Program-made: the position numbers and the translations under genes | Shown: one piece after another, positions 1 through 6,693 of the stretch | Layout of the letters: every line of letters starts with the position of its first letter | How positions within the stretch are numbered: position 1 is the stretch's first letter | Source: Acidobacteriota bacterium | GTDB lineage: Bacteria > Acidobacteriota > Blastocatellia > Pyrinomonadales > Pyrinomonadaceae | DNA length: 8,877 bases | Direction: 5' to 3' | Assembly: GCA_013698055.1 (NCBI GenBank) | Contig: JACCVS010000726.1 | Coordinates: 1 to 8,877 of the forward strand | Notes under the pieces: model-generated | Told to the model about the DNA's origin: nothing | The model's input: only the letters and a program-made list of their open reading frames with translations | Databases searched by the model: none

Positions 1-1
1 G

Positions 2-124
2 CTCCCGGCCTTGCTCGCAGAGATTGAGCGGCAGCGAGCCGAACTGGTGAAGCTGACGACGCACCAGGCGACGCTCGAAGACGTTTTTGTACATCTGACA
101 GGAAGAATGTTGCGCGATGCCTGA
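2..124 (+). CDS. ABC transporter ATP-binding protein, C-terminal fragment (5' end outside window)
   Basis: This is the last 40 codons of an ABC ATPase, cut by the left edge. The frame starting at base 2 is open to the TGA at 122-124. It ends with a helical stretch and then TLEDVFVHLTGRMLRD, the typical C-terminal signature of DrrA-type (ABC-2 exporter) ATPases, in which 'TLEDVF..LTG' closes the regulatory tail. Walker A, signature and Walker B motifs lie outside the window. Its stop codon overlaps the start of the permease gene by 8 bases, so the two are almost certainly co-translated as one exporter. The protein would energise export from the cytoplasmic face of the inner membrane. The substrate cannot be read from this fragment. 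Confidence 0.88.
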   Translation, partial: LPALLAEIERQRAELVKLTTHQATLEDVFVHLTGRMLRDA

Positions 125-1316
125 AATAGAAGAGAGAGCCGTTAAAAGCACGGAGATTGAAGCGGAAGAAACATCCGCGAAAGCCATTGCGCCGGAAGAT
201 GCAGGAAATGATGTGGCTGCTTCCAATCGTAGCGTTGGTGAAGGGCGTCGTTTTCATCCACTCGTCGAATTGGTCAGGGCACGTGCGCGCGAATTCTTGC
301 GCGAGCCGGAAGTGACCTTCTGGGTTTTCGCCTTTCCCATCCTGCTCGTCTGCGCTCTCGGATTAGCCTTTCGCAACACGGGGCCGGAGAAAGTCCAGAT
401 TGCGGTTGAAAGAAGCGACGCAAACGTCGCTGCATCAAACGCTCTTGTTGATGCTCTTTCCCGCTCGTCTGATGTTGTAGTAACGGCGCTTTCTTCAGAC
501 GAAGCCAGGAAGGCGCTGCGGAACGGAAAAGTCGCCCTCGTTGTAGCCCCGAAGAAAGAGACGCAGGGAATCGGCCTGTCATCCTCCTTCGATTATCGTT
601 ATGACCCGACGCGACCCGAAAGCCGGCAGGCGCGCTTAGTCGTTGACGATGCCTTACAGCGTGCGGCGGGAAGAAGCGATGTGGTGAGCGCGAGCGATGA
701 AACGTTTACCGAGCCGGGGGCGCGATACATAGATTTTCTGATTCCCGGCCTGTTGGGAATGAACTTGATGGGCAGCGGGCTATGGGGCGTGGGCTTTACG
801 GTTGTTAATTCGCGGATGCGAAAACTGCTCAAGCGTTTCGCCGCAACGCCGATGAGGCGCTCTCATTACCTGCTCTCTTTCGTCCTCTCGCGTCTTATGT
901 TCCTCGTGTTGGAAGTCGGGGTCGTGATCGCGTTCGCTTGGTTTGTCTTTGGCTTCAGAGTGCGCGGCTCGTTTCTGGAAATGTCGTTCGTCCTTGCCCT
1001 CGGCGGACTGACATTCGCGGGAATCGGATTGCTCGTCGCCGCTCGCCCCAGAACAATCGAGGGCGTATCTGGTTTGATGAATCTGGTGATGATGCCGATG
1101 TGGCTGCTCTCGGGCACGTTCTTTTCGTCGGCGCGCTTCCCGGAGTTTCTTCAACCGTTCATCAAGGCGCTGCCGCTCACGGCGCTTAACGATTCGCTGC
1201 GCGGTGTGATGAACGACGGCACATCAATGATGACAAACTGGGGGGCTATCTGTGTGCTGCTGACATGGTGTGTTGTCAGTTTCCTGGTTGCGCTTAAAAT
1301 TTTCCGTTGGCAGTAG
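117..1316 (+). CDS. ABC-2 type transporter permease (DrrB-like)
   Basis: A 399-residue integral membrane subunit of an ABC exporter. After a hydrophilic, acidic N-terminus (about residues 1-55) there is a first membrane segment (about 67-87) and a large extracytoplasmic region (about 90-205). Five more hydrophobic segments follow (about 207-230, 248-275, 286-306, 318-338 and 373-395). One TM, a large loop and five TMs is the ABC2_membrane_3 / DrrB layout. The ATG at 117 sits inside the end of the ATPase gene and overlaps its stop. A GGAAG about 11 bases upstream is a modest ribosome site, and coupling to the ATPase probably helps initiation. The first 50 or so residues are Glu/Ala-rich and longer than usual for the family, but the frame offers no better start. 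The family exports drugs, lipids or polysaccharide-type substrates. The substrate here is unknown. Confidence 0.9.
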   Translation: MPEIEERAVKSTEIEAEETSAKAIAPEDAGNDVAASNRSVGEGRRFHPLVELVRARAREFLREPEVTFWVFAFPILLVCALGLAFRNTGPEKVQIAVERSDANVAASNALVDALSRSSDVVVTALSSDEARKALRNGKVALVVAPKKETQGIGLSSSFDYRYDPTRPESRQARLVVDDALQRAAGRSDVVSASDETFTEPGARYIDFLIPGLLGMNLMGSGLWGVGFTVVNSRMRKLLKRFAATPMRRSHYLLSFVLSRLMFLVLEVGVVIAFAWFVFGFRVRGSFLEMSFVLALGGLTFAGIGLLVAARPRTIEGVSGLMNLVMMPMWLLSGTFFSSARFPEFLQPFIKALPLTALNDSLRGVMNDGTSMMTNWGAICVLLTWCVVSFLVALKIFRWQ

Positions 1317-1350
1317 AAGTCGAGCTATTGGGAACTGAAAGTGTGGTGAA

Positions 1351-1367
1351 AGCCAGGGGCGCTGGCT
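1351..1367. terminator. Hairpin between convergent genes, possible weak terminator
   Basis: A perfect 6-bp stem (AGCCAG / CTGGCT) with loop GGGCG lies in the 74-base gap between the end of the permease gene and the end of the convergent PilZ gene. Neither strand has a T-run straight after it, so it is not a standard intrinsic terminator. It may still stop or stabilise transcripts from either side. Confidence 0.3.
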
Positions 1368-1390
1368 CTGTATGTGCCTGATGGTTTCAT

Positions 1391-1756
1391 TCAGCGAAAA
1401 AACTCAATCAACTGTTCGATCATAGCTTGATCCTCTGCGCTCATTTCCGTGAAGCGTAGTCCGAATCCGAGCGTCGGCTGATAGTACCTGACTTCGCATC
1501 TGATTAGAATCCACCTTCCTGTCGGCATCAATAATCGGAACCTAATATTCTCGCCGGCATAGGTTTGACCAATTGTTTCCAGAAAGCAACCGTGCAGGCT
1601 GAGGTCGCTGACACGCGCCCTGTAATTGCCGGACATTCCATCCCAGGCAGCTTCAAGCGAGACCGACACGCGCTCGCTGATGCGACGCTCCGGGTCAAAC
1701 CTCCCTGGGGGATGCCAGGTAGGCTTTTCAGTAATTGTCTCCATTCGTTCTATCAT
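1391..1756 (-). CDS. PilZ domain protein, probable c-di-GMP receptor
   Basis: A 121-residue soluble protein that is essentially one PilZ domain. Both ligand-binding signatures are present: RxxxR in RRISER (R25 and R29) and DxSxxG in DLSLHG (D51, S53, G56), followed by beta-strand-rich sequence up to about residue 105. In this family the arginines and the D/NxSxxG loop hold a c-di-GMP dimer, so binding is likely. The output partner is not encoded in the protein. It lies 87 bases downstream of, and on the same strand as, the stand-alone REC gene, so the two are probably one operon. Across a divergent promoter region is an HD-GYP gene whose family breaks down the same messenger. ATG 1756 has no clear ribosome site. 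A second ATG four codons later (1744) is an equally possible start. Confidence 0.88.
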   Translation of the reverse strand: MIERMETITEKPTWHPPGRFDPERRISERVSVSLEAAWDGMSGNYRARVSDLSLHGCFLETIGQTYAGENIRFRLLMPTGRWILIRCEVRYYQPTLGFGLRFTEMSAEDQAMIEQLIEFFR

Positions 1757-1843
1757 GTAATTAAAGATGACTGAAAGGACTGAATTATTCTTTTTAGTCC
1801 AGAGATCAGTGTGTGGGTCATGGGTGCGTGCAGTTGTTGGAAA

Positions 1844-2281
1844 TCAAGCAGCTTGGGGAATAGCGTTGCGACTGTGCGAGGCGCGGGGATTTGTGTTGCG
1901 ATCCATTTTTGACATGCTTTCCCGTTCCAGCATCCCGCGCATATTCGGCTCGGCCCAGGGCTTTGTGATAAACAGGTGAATGATTCCTGTCCCGATTTCC
2001 CGTATCGCATTCCCGATACCGATGCTTCCCGTCATCATCACGCGATAGCTTTCGGGATGAGTCTCGGCAACTTCTCGAAGAAAAGTCAGCCCGTCAATCT
2101 CAGGCATCTGCTGGTCGCTGATGATGATGTCGAACGAAGCCTCGCTGAGCGCCCGGCGCACGTCAGCGAGAGTCGAGGCTATCTGTACATGATGCTCATC
2201 TCCAAACATCTGCTGAAAAATGTCGAGACAAGCCACTTCGTCGTCGAAGTAAAGGATATGTAACTTCCCGTTTTTTTTCAT
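1844..2281 (-). CDS. Stand-alone response regulator receiver (REC) protein
   Basis: A 145-residue CheY-like single-domain receiver. Visible landmarks are the acidic pair D13/D14, phospho-acceptor D56 in IIISDQQMP, T84 in MMTGS and K107 in FITKPW, so the active site looks complete. The domain fills residues 6 to about 120. A basic, Asn/Ser-rich tail of about 25 residues follows with no recognisable output domain. I chose the ATG at 2281 because AGGTG lies 8 bases upstream. The frame extends upstream to a codon at 2338, but that would add 19 unrelated residues. The TKPW motif resembles that of the REC in the divergent HD-GYP protein, so the same kinase may phosphorylate both. It is first in a probable operon with the PilZ gene and could act as a phosphate sink or deliver the signal by protein contact. 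Confidence 0.88.
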   Translation of the reverse strand: MKKNGKLHILYFDDEVACLDIFQQMFGDEHHVQIASTLADVRRALSEASFDIIISDQQMPEIDGLTFLREVAETHPESYRVMMTGSIGIGNAIREIGTGIIHLFITKPWAEPNMRGMLERESMSKMDRNTNPRASHSRNAIPQAA

Positions 2282-2308
2282 AATTAACACACCTGAAATA
2301 ACAATATC

Positions 2309-2320
2309 GGGACGAATCCC
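2309..2320 (-). promoter_or_regulatory. GGGA-N4-TCCC dyad in the REC gene leader
   Basis: A perfect 4-bp dyad. In the direction of the REC gene it reads GGGATTCGTCCC, 27 bases before the start codon. It differs at two of 12 positions from the dyad in front of the kinase gene at 2657-2668. It could be half of a shared operator pair, or an RNA hairpin with a UUCG loop in the leader transcript. It is short enough that chance is possible. Confidence 0.3.
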
Positions 2321-2391
2321 CTCGCTTTTCTTCAGCAATCACTGTTCCATTGTCAGGGTAGATGCCGGAATCTGTGTTATCACGCTGGTTC

Positions 2392-2407
2392 TGGCATAGC
2401 CCATGCT
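2392..2407 (+). promoter_or_regulatory. Possible sigma-54 type promoter
   Basis: TGGCATAGCCCATGCT keeps the invariant GG and GC doublets of the -24/-12 consensus TGGCACGNNNNTTGCW at the correct spacing, with three mismatches elsewhere. It points toward the kinase gene and would leave a leader of about 300 bases. No enhancer-binding regulator is encoded in the window. Treat it as a weak candidate. Confidence 0.22.
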
Positions 2408-2422
2408 AAACAATGATATGAG

Positions 2423-2439
2423 CGGCTGAAAAACAGCCG
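2423..2439. other. Inverted repeat CGGCTG-AAAAA-CAGCCG
   Basis: A perfect 6-bp inverted repeat around an A5 spacer in the divergent control region. There is no T-run on either side, so it does not look like an intrinsic terminator. It lies just downstream of the sigma-54-like sequence and could be a leader hairpin or a protein-binding dyad. Confidence 0.3.
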
Positions 2440-2652
2440 TAATCAGCTCTCAATGGGGTGAGATGCATCAGCAATATGTCCCGTGCGTCCCGTTTCGCCA
2501 CAGCCAATAGTTCTCAGGTGATCGGTGCAGCGCCCGGCATCGGAAATCAAGTCAACTGTCATCAAGCTGATAGCTTCAAATACAGCATTCGTAGCCACCT
2601 TGCTTCACACACAAATCGTCTTACCCCTTTGTAGATTTAACTTGCCCGTTCA

Positions 2653-2673
2653 GCCTGGGATGAGTCCCAAGGC
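2653..2673 (+). promoter_or_regulatory. Hairpin/dyad in the kinase gene leader
   Basis: GCCTGGGA and TCCCAAGGC can pair into an 8-bp stem with one bulged A and a TGAG loop. The core GGGA-TGAG-TCCC (2657-2668) matches the dyad before the REC gene at 10 of 12 positions. It ends 20 bases before a possible TTG start (2694) and 47 before the preferred ATG (2721), so it could affect translation or be an operator. Confidence 0.33.
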
Positions 2674-2720
2674 ATTTCCTTTCCCGCGATGATTTGATCA
2701 CCAGATTCCCGGTCAACCTT

Positions 2721-4103
2721 ATGTCCTATGTTTTAGAGAAACAGCAGTTCGTCGTCACGCCCAGCGGCCCCCTCGAATATATGGAGGAGAGCGACAAGCG
2801 CATCCTCATCGTTGATGATGAAGAAGCGGTACGCGATCTTTTCTCGACATATTTGAGCGAGCACTATCCTTGCACGACCGCTTCATCCGCCGAAGAGGCG
2901 CTCGTTCATCTGGCTCGTGAGCCATACGCGCTGATGCTGACGGATATGAAGATGCCCGGCCTGAGCGGAGTGGAACTTCTACGCAAGGTTGTCGAGCGCT
3001 ACCCGGACACCATCGTCATTATGATTTCCGGTGTTGACCGCACCCAGCGCGTGCTGGATGCGGTCCGTTTGGGTGCATTTGATTATCTGGTTAAGCCCTG
3101 CGACCTGGATGTGCTTGACCTATGCGTTGAAAGAGGTCTCGAACGGCGCGCGCTCCTGAAGATGTCGAAAAGCTATAAGCGCGATCTGGAAGAGCAGAAC
3201 GTCGAGCTGGCAAACCGAAAAACCGAACTTGAACGCCTTCAGGCGCAGCTTGTCCATAGCGAAAAGATGGCGAGCCTCGGACAACTCGCCGCCGGAATCG
3301 CGCACGAATTGAACAATCCAGCCGGCTTCATCTACGGCAACATGAGCGTTTTGAGCGAGTGTTCAAATAGCCTGATGAAGCTGCTGGCGTTTTATGATTG
3401 CTTACCCCTTCCGTCCGATGTCGCCACTGAAATCGGTAAGCTCAAGGAAGAGATTGACTACAATAATCTCGCGGCAGATTTCTTCTCCATCATCGCGGAT
3501 TGCCGGGAAGGGTCCGAGCGCATCCGAGATGTGGTGCAGAACCTGCGCGTCTTCTCCCGTTTGGACGAAGCCGAATTCAAAAAGATTGATTTGCATGAAG
3601 GCATAGACTCGACCACCCGCTTACTCTCGCGTTACTACGGCGAGAGCAGGATTATCCTCGAACGCGATTATGGGGATTTGCCGCTCGTCAGTTGTTATGC
3701 GGGACAGCTCAATCAGGTGTGGATGAATCTGCTCGTCAACGCGGCGCAGGCCGTTAGTGGAGAAGGCCGCGTTCAAATCCGAACGCGGCTGGAAGGAGAC
3801 ACCGTCCTGGTTGCAATTTCAGATACCGGATGTGGTATCACCCCCGAACATCAAAATAAAATCTTCGATCCATTCTTTACAACCAAACCCGTCGGCGAAG
3901 GAACGGGTCTTGGACTCTCGATTATTTACGGCATCATCGAGCGTCACGGCGGCTCGATCAAAGTCGAGAGCGAGCTTGGTGAGGGAACAACCTTTACGGT
4001 TTCAATCCCGGTAAATGCCAGGCTAAATCAAGTGGAAGAATCTGAAATTGAATACGCGGGTGAAAACTCTGCGAATCCTGATAAGGAGTTTGTGAACAGA
4101 TGA
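2721..4103 (+). CDS. Soluble histidine kinase with N-terminal receiver domain
   Basis: A 460-residue cytoplasmic protein with no membrane segment and no PAS, GAF or periplasmic sensor domain. The order is REC (about 26-140; acidic pair D32/D33, phospho-acceptor D75 in LTDMKMPG, S103, K125 in LVKP), coiled coil (about 150-182), HisKA dimerisation domain with H195 in the H-box AHELNNP, and HATPase (about 290-432). The HATPase has N340 in LLVNAAQA, the G1 box DTGCGI (D368), FDPFFTTKP and the G2 box GTGLGLS. All catalytic motifs are intact, so it should autophosphorylate. Input probably arrives by phosphorylation of its own REC or from a partner. Its stop overlaps the next start as ATGA, which marks the HD-GYP protein as a likely target. 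The start is uncertain: TTG 2694, ATG 2721 or ATG 2781, none with a good ribosome site. Numbering is from ATG 2721. Confidence 0.93.
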   Translation: MSYVLEKQQFVVTPSGPLEYMEESDKRILIVDDEEAVRDLFSTYLSEHYPCTTASSAEEALVHLAREPYALMLTDMKMPGLSGVELLRKVVERYPDTIVIMISGVDRTQRVLDAVRLGAFDYLVKPCDLDVLDLCVERGLERRALLKMSKSYKRDLEEQNVELANRKTELERLQAQLVHSEKMASLGQLAAGIAHELNNPAGFIYGNMSVLSECSNSLMKLLAFYDCLPLPSDVATEIGKLKEEIDYNNLAADFFSIIADCREGSERIRDVVQNLRVFSRLDEAEFKKIDLHEGIDSTTRLLSRYYGESRIILERDYGDLPLVSCYAGQLNQVWMNLLVNAAQAVSGEGRVQIRTRLEGDTVLVAISDTGCGITPEHQNKIFDPFFTTKPVGEGTGLGLSIIYGIIERHGGSIKVESELGEGTTFTVSIPVNARLNQVEESEIEYAGENSANPDKEFVNR

Positions 4104-5860
4104 CTTATAAAATCATGATTGTTGATGACGAGCCGGCCAATTTGCGCCTGCTCGAAAGACTTTTCCGAAGGAAGTACAACGTCATTACTGCGAATTCAGG
4201 CATGGAAGCTTTGCGACTGCTTGAGCAGCACGACGTTGCGCTGATTATCACAGACCAGAGAATGCCGCATATGACCGGGATAGAACTGCTCAAGCAGACC
4301 GCGGATTTGCGACCGCACATGGTACGAATTATTTTGACGGGCTACACCGATGTCGAAGCCCTCGTCGAGGCGATTAATTGCGGGCAGGTTTATAAGTATG
4401 TGACGAAGCCCTGGGTTAATGAAGACTTGCAGCTGACGGTCAGTCGCGCCATTGAGCACTTTGAAACGAACAAGTCGCGGCATGAGCTTGAGCGCATCAA
4501 CCAGCGCCTCTCACTTCATCTTAAAGAACTCTCGCAGGGTTTTGTTCGCGCCATCACAGATGCCCTGGAAGCGAAGGACGAATACGTTCACGGACACGCA
4601 CGACGGGTCAGCGGCTACGGGGTTGCTATTGGCCGCCGCATGGGACTGGATGATTCAATGCTCGAACAGATTTCGCTCGCGGGTTTTCTGCACGACATTG
4701 GCAAGATAGGCACGCCCGATCATATTCTGCTCAAGCCAGGCCCGCTTTCCGAAGAAGAGCGCACGGTCATGCAGCTTCATTCCGAGCGAGGTGCGAGGAT
4801 GCTCGCCAGTGTCCCCGAAATGCACGACGTGGCGGACGCCGTGCGCTATCACCACGAGAATTTCGATGGTACCGGTTATCCGGAGGCATTGTATGGCGAG
4901 CAGATACCTCTTGCGGCGCGAATAATCTCGGTCGCAGATGCCTACGATGCTATGACCAGCCCACGCCCGTTCCGCGAAGCCTGCGATCATGAAACGGCTT
5001 TCGATAAAATCCAGAGCTGCGCCGGGACTCAGTTCGACCCGGAAGTCGTACAAGCCTTCGGCAGTCTTGAAACCATCGCGCAGATTCGCCGGAGCATCGC
5101 GGCAGGCTCTGCCTGTCTCAGGCCGTTTGCAGCTTCTATCTCGATTGAGTTGGAGGAAGCTCCTTTGAGCGAGTTAATGCTCACTGTTGAAGCTGATCCC
5201 ATGCTGGCCGCAGACGCCCTCAGGGCGGCTAACGCGGGGACTTCTGCCGACTCCGCGACCACAAATATTCGGGCGGCCTGCCTCATTTTGGGAGAAGCTC
5301 GAACGCGCGTGATGGTCATGCGGAGTCAGGGGCAGGAAGAGTCAAACCCACTTCCCGAAGTTTTCATAGAGCACGCGCTTCGTTGCGGAACAGCCGCGCG
5401 ATTAATCGCCGAGCGCACAGGGATAGTTGATCCCGAAGATGCTTACACGCTTGGCCTGCTGCATGATATTGGGGCAATGTTACTTTGCAATCTTTTCCCG
5501 GCAGAGATGAACGAAATAATCAAGCTGAAAGAAGATGAGCGTTGCGAGCGCGAAGTTGCGGAGTTCGGCGTTGATCACGCGCAGGTCAGCCAGTGGGTGT
5601 TGGAATCCTGTGGCGTGCCGCGCGCTTTAACAGCCGCCGTGCAAACTCACCATGATGTGATGCGGATAAATGCTCCGTCAGCTTTATTGCTTCATGTTGC
5701 AAACGCTATTGCTCATGCGGATGAGCCGCAAAGGGTCGCGGCGCTCGACATCCTCGGCTCCGACCGCCTGGCGCTTTTGGGTCTCAGTCGCTTTGACCTT
5801 GCAAGCATCCACAAAAGCACTGCCGCTGCAATCGAACATCAGTTGGCTGTGTTCAGTTAG
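4100..5860 (+). CDS. Response regulator, REC-HD-GYP-HDOD: predicted c-di-GMP phosphodiesterase
   Basis: A 586-residue cytoplasmic protein in three parts. REC spans 1 to about 120, with D9/D10, phospho-acceptor D52 in IITDQRMP, T80 and K103 in VTKPW. After a helical linker comes an HD-GYP domain (about 145-325): H166, the HD pair H198/D199 in FLHDIGKIG, H227, and the full HHENFDGTGYP signature at 251-261, then D280 and YDAMTSPRPF. HD-GYP domains linearise c-di-GMP using two or three metal ions, and the motif set looks catalytically complete. Residues from about 335 to 586 form a second HD-like region, with LLHDIGAMLL (H455/D456), DHAQVSQWVLESCGVP and a later HH pair at 517-518. This resembles an HDOD domain, whose role is usually regulatory. 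The gene overlaps the kinase gene by ATGA, with AAGGAG 11 bases upstream of the start, so it is translationally coupled. Phosphorylation by that kinase probably controls its activity. Confidence 0.92.
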   Translation: MTYKIMIVDDEPANLRLLERLFRRKYNVITANSGMEALRLLEQHDVALIITDQRMPHMTGIELLKQTADLRPHMVRIILTGYTDVEALVEAINCGQVYKYVTKPWVNEDLQLTVSRAIEHFETNKSRHELERINQRLSLHLKELSQGFVRAITDALEAKDEYVHGHARRVSGYGVAIGRRMGLDDSMLEQISLAGFLHDIGKIGTPDHILLKPGPLSEEERTVMQLHSERGARMLASVPEMHDVADAVRYHHENFDGTGYPEALYGEQIPLAARIISVADAYDAMTSPRPFREACDHETAFDKIQSCAGTQFDPEVVQAFGSLETIAQIRRSIAAGSACLRPFAASISIELEEAPLSELMLTVEADPMLAADALRAANAGTSADSATTNIRAACLILGEARTRVMVMRSQGQEESNPLPEVFIEHALRCGTAARLIAERTGIVDPEDAYTLGLLHDIGAMLLCNLFPAEMNEIIKLKEDERCEREVAEFGVDHAQVSQWVLESCGVPRALTAAVQTHHDVMRINAPSALLLHVANAIAHADEPQRVAALDILGSDRLALLGLSRFDLASIHKSTAAAIEHQLAVFS

Positions 5861-5880
5861 ACATATAGACAGAAAAAACG

Positions 5881-5918
5881 AAAAGATACGGTCACTCGCC
5901 CGGTGGCCGTATCTTTTT
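5881..5918 (+). terminator. Strong intrinsic terminator after the HD-GYP gene
   Basis: A 15-bp stem (5881-5895 with 5903-5917) containing a single T-G wobble encloses a 7-base loop, and the right arm runs into five Ts. It starts 20 bases after the HD-GYP stop. The left arm begins with AAAA and is preceded by an A-rich run, so the same hairpin could end leftward transcripts from the exported-protein genes. Confidence 0.92.
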
Positions 5919-6167
5919 AACAATGAAAGGTACGGGCGTGGGATTGGAAACGTGATATTCTTCATTTGCTTCAGCAAATAAACTGAGTGGCCGGAAGGCA
6001 ATTACCGAGTCCTCCGCTCAATCGTGATTGAAGTAAAAACGAGATGACGCTGGTTGCCGTCGAAAGAAGGGGTGGCAGGTTGAACGAATCGGCGCACAAT
6101 CCTAAAGACCAGGACATGTATCATCTGCGCCGCGCTGTCAGCCTGATCGTTGCTGAGCCTCTTTAGA
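5919..6167. other. Intergenic stretch without a supported gene
   Basis: About 250 bases lie between the terminator and the end of the CARDB-like gene. A 67-codon open frame exists on the minus strand (6002-6205), but it has no ribosome site, starts inside the neighbouring gene and has unremarkable composition. I see no RNA gene, repeat or clear promoter here. Confidence 0.5.
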
Positions 6168-6644
6168 TCACGGTAAGTTGTGCCATTTCTCATTATTGTC
6201 TTCATTTAATTCAGGGTTGATGCTGGTTGAGTCAGCCACCACCTTGAAGGTTGTGTCTTTAAGATTGACATTGACGGGTAGAATGCTCGTCGCATCCACC
6301 ACGATTTTCACGTACTTGCCCGGTTGAAGTCTGGGGATTTGGGCTGTTACCACTCTGCCGACACTGGAGGCACCAATTTTGCGAACGGTCAACGCCAGGC
6401 GGCAGCCTCTTGAGGAAAGAGTGCCGTTATTGGAAACATAGACGTTAACAATTTTATTGCCGACGAATTCAAATTCATTTCCTCGGACAATTAAATCCGG
6501 TAATGCCGGGGACCCGCTCGAAGTTGCTGTCGAGAATGGTGCAACGTTGATAGCGTCTATGTTTTCGATTAACGTTAACTTCCGCGCCGGAGTAACCTGC
6601 GTCGCGCAGATGACGATCAAAACTAGACAAATAATGGTTTTCAC
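6168..6644 (-). CDS. Secreted protein with CARDB-like domain
   Basis: A 158-residue exported protein. A Sec signal peptide occupies residues 1 to about 20 (MKT, a hydrophobic core, then TPA before the basic RK). Residues 48-155 resemble a CARDB/APHP-type beta-sandwich: 'LPDLIVRG', then 'VNVYVSNNGTLSS', 'L.PGKYVKIVVD' and the closing 'FKVVADSTSINPELNEDNN'. That last pattern, with the Asn/Glu-rich turn, is typical of the family. CARDB domains are adhesion or scaffold modules of extracellular proteins and have no catalytic role. I chose the GTG at 6644 because AAGGAG lies 8 bases upstream. An ATG two bases earlier is followed at once by TGA and cannot serve. It is last in the leftward row of exported-protein genes. 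Function beyond 'extracellular beta-sandwich' is unknown. Confidence 0.75.
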   Translation of the reverse strand: MKTIICLVLIVICATQVTPARKLTLIENIDAINVAPFSTATSSGSPALPDLIVRGNEFEFVGNKIVNVYVSNNGTLSSRGCRLALTVRKIGASSVGRVVTAQIPRLQPGKYVKIVVDATSILPVNVNLKDTTFKVVADSTSINPELNEDNNEKWHNLP

Positions 6645-6693
6645 ATTTCACGCTCCTTTTTGTTTACGTGGTGTTGGGCAGCTTCTGGGATTT

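Larger units (their letters stand above)
2282..2720. promoter_or_regulatory. Divergent intergenic control region
   Basis: About 410-440 bases with no supported gene separate the REC/PilZ operon from the kinase/HD-GYP operon, so promoters for both directions must lie here. I see no good sigma-70 pair. The recognisable structure is a set of dyads (2309-2320, 2423-2439, 2564-2576, 2653-2673) and one sigma-54-like sequence at 2392-2407. The more notable ones are listed separately. The AAGCT-GAT-AGCTT dyad at 2564-2576 is short and could be chance. Confidence 0.6.

Noticed and set aside
780..1154. Minus-strand open frame of 124 codons
   Set aside because: Its translation is charged, low-complexity sequence, antisense to the membrane segments of the permease. 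It is an overlap artefact.
1753..2010. Possible frameshifted extension of the REC protein
   Set aside because: The alternative frame gives no helix or domain resembling a receiver C-terminus or an output domain. The in-frame end of the REC gene is acceptable.
2282..2338. Upstream extension of the REC protein by 19 residues
   Set aside because: ATG 2281 has a well-spaced AGGTG and begins directly before the receiver fold. The extension would run through the putative leader dyad.
4655..5053. 132-codon minus-strand open frame
   Set aside because: It lies wholly inside the HD-GYP domain coding sequence, where conserved motifs prove the plus-strand frame. It has no independent support.
6002..6205. 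67-codon minus-strand open frame after the CARDB-like gene
   Set aside because: It starts inside that gene out of frame, has no ribosome site and shows no recognisable features.
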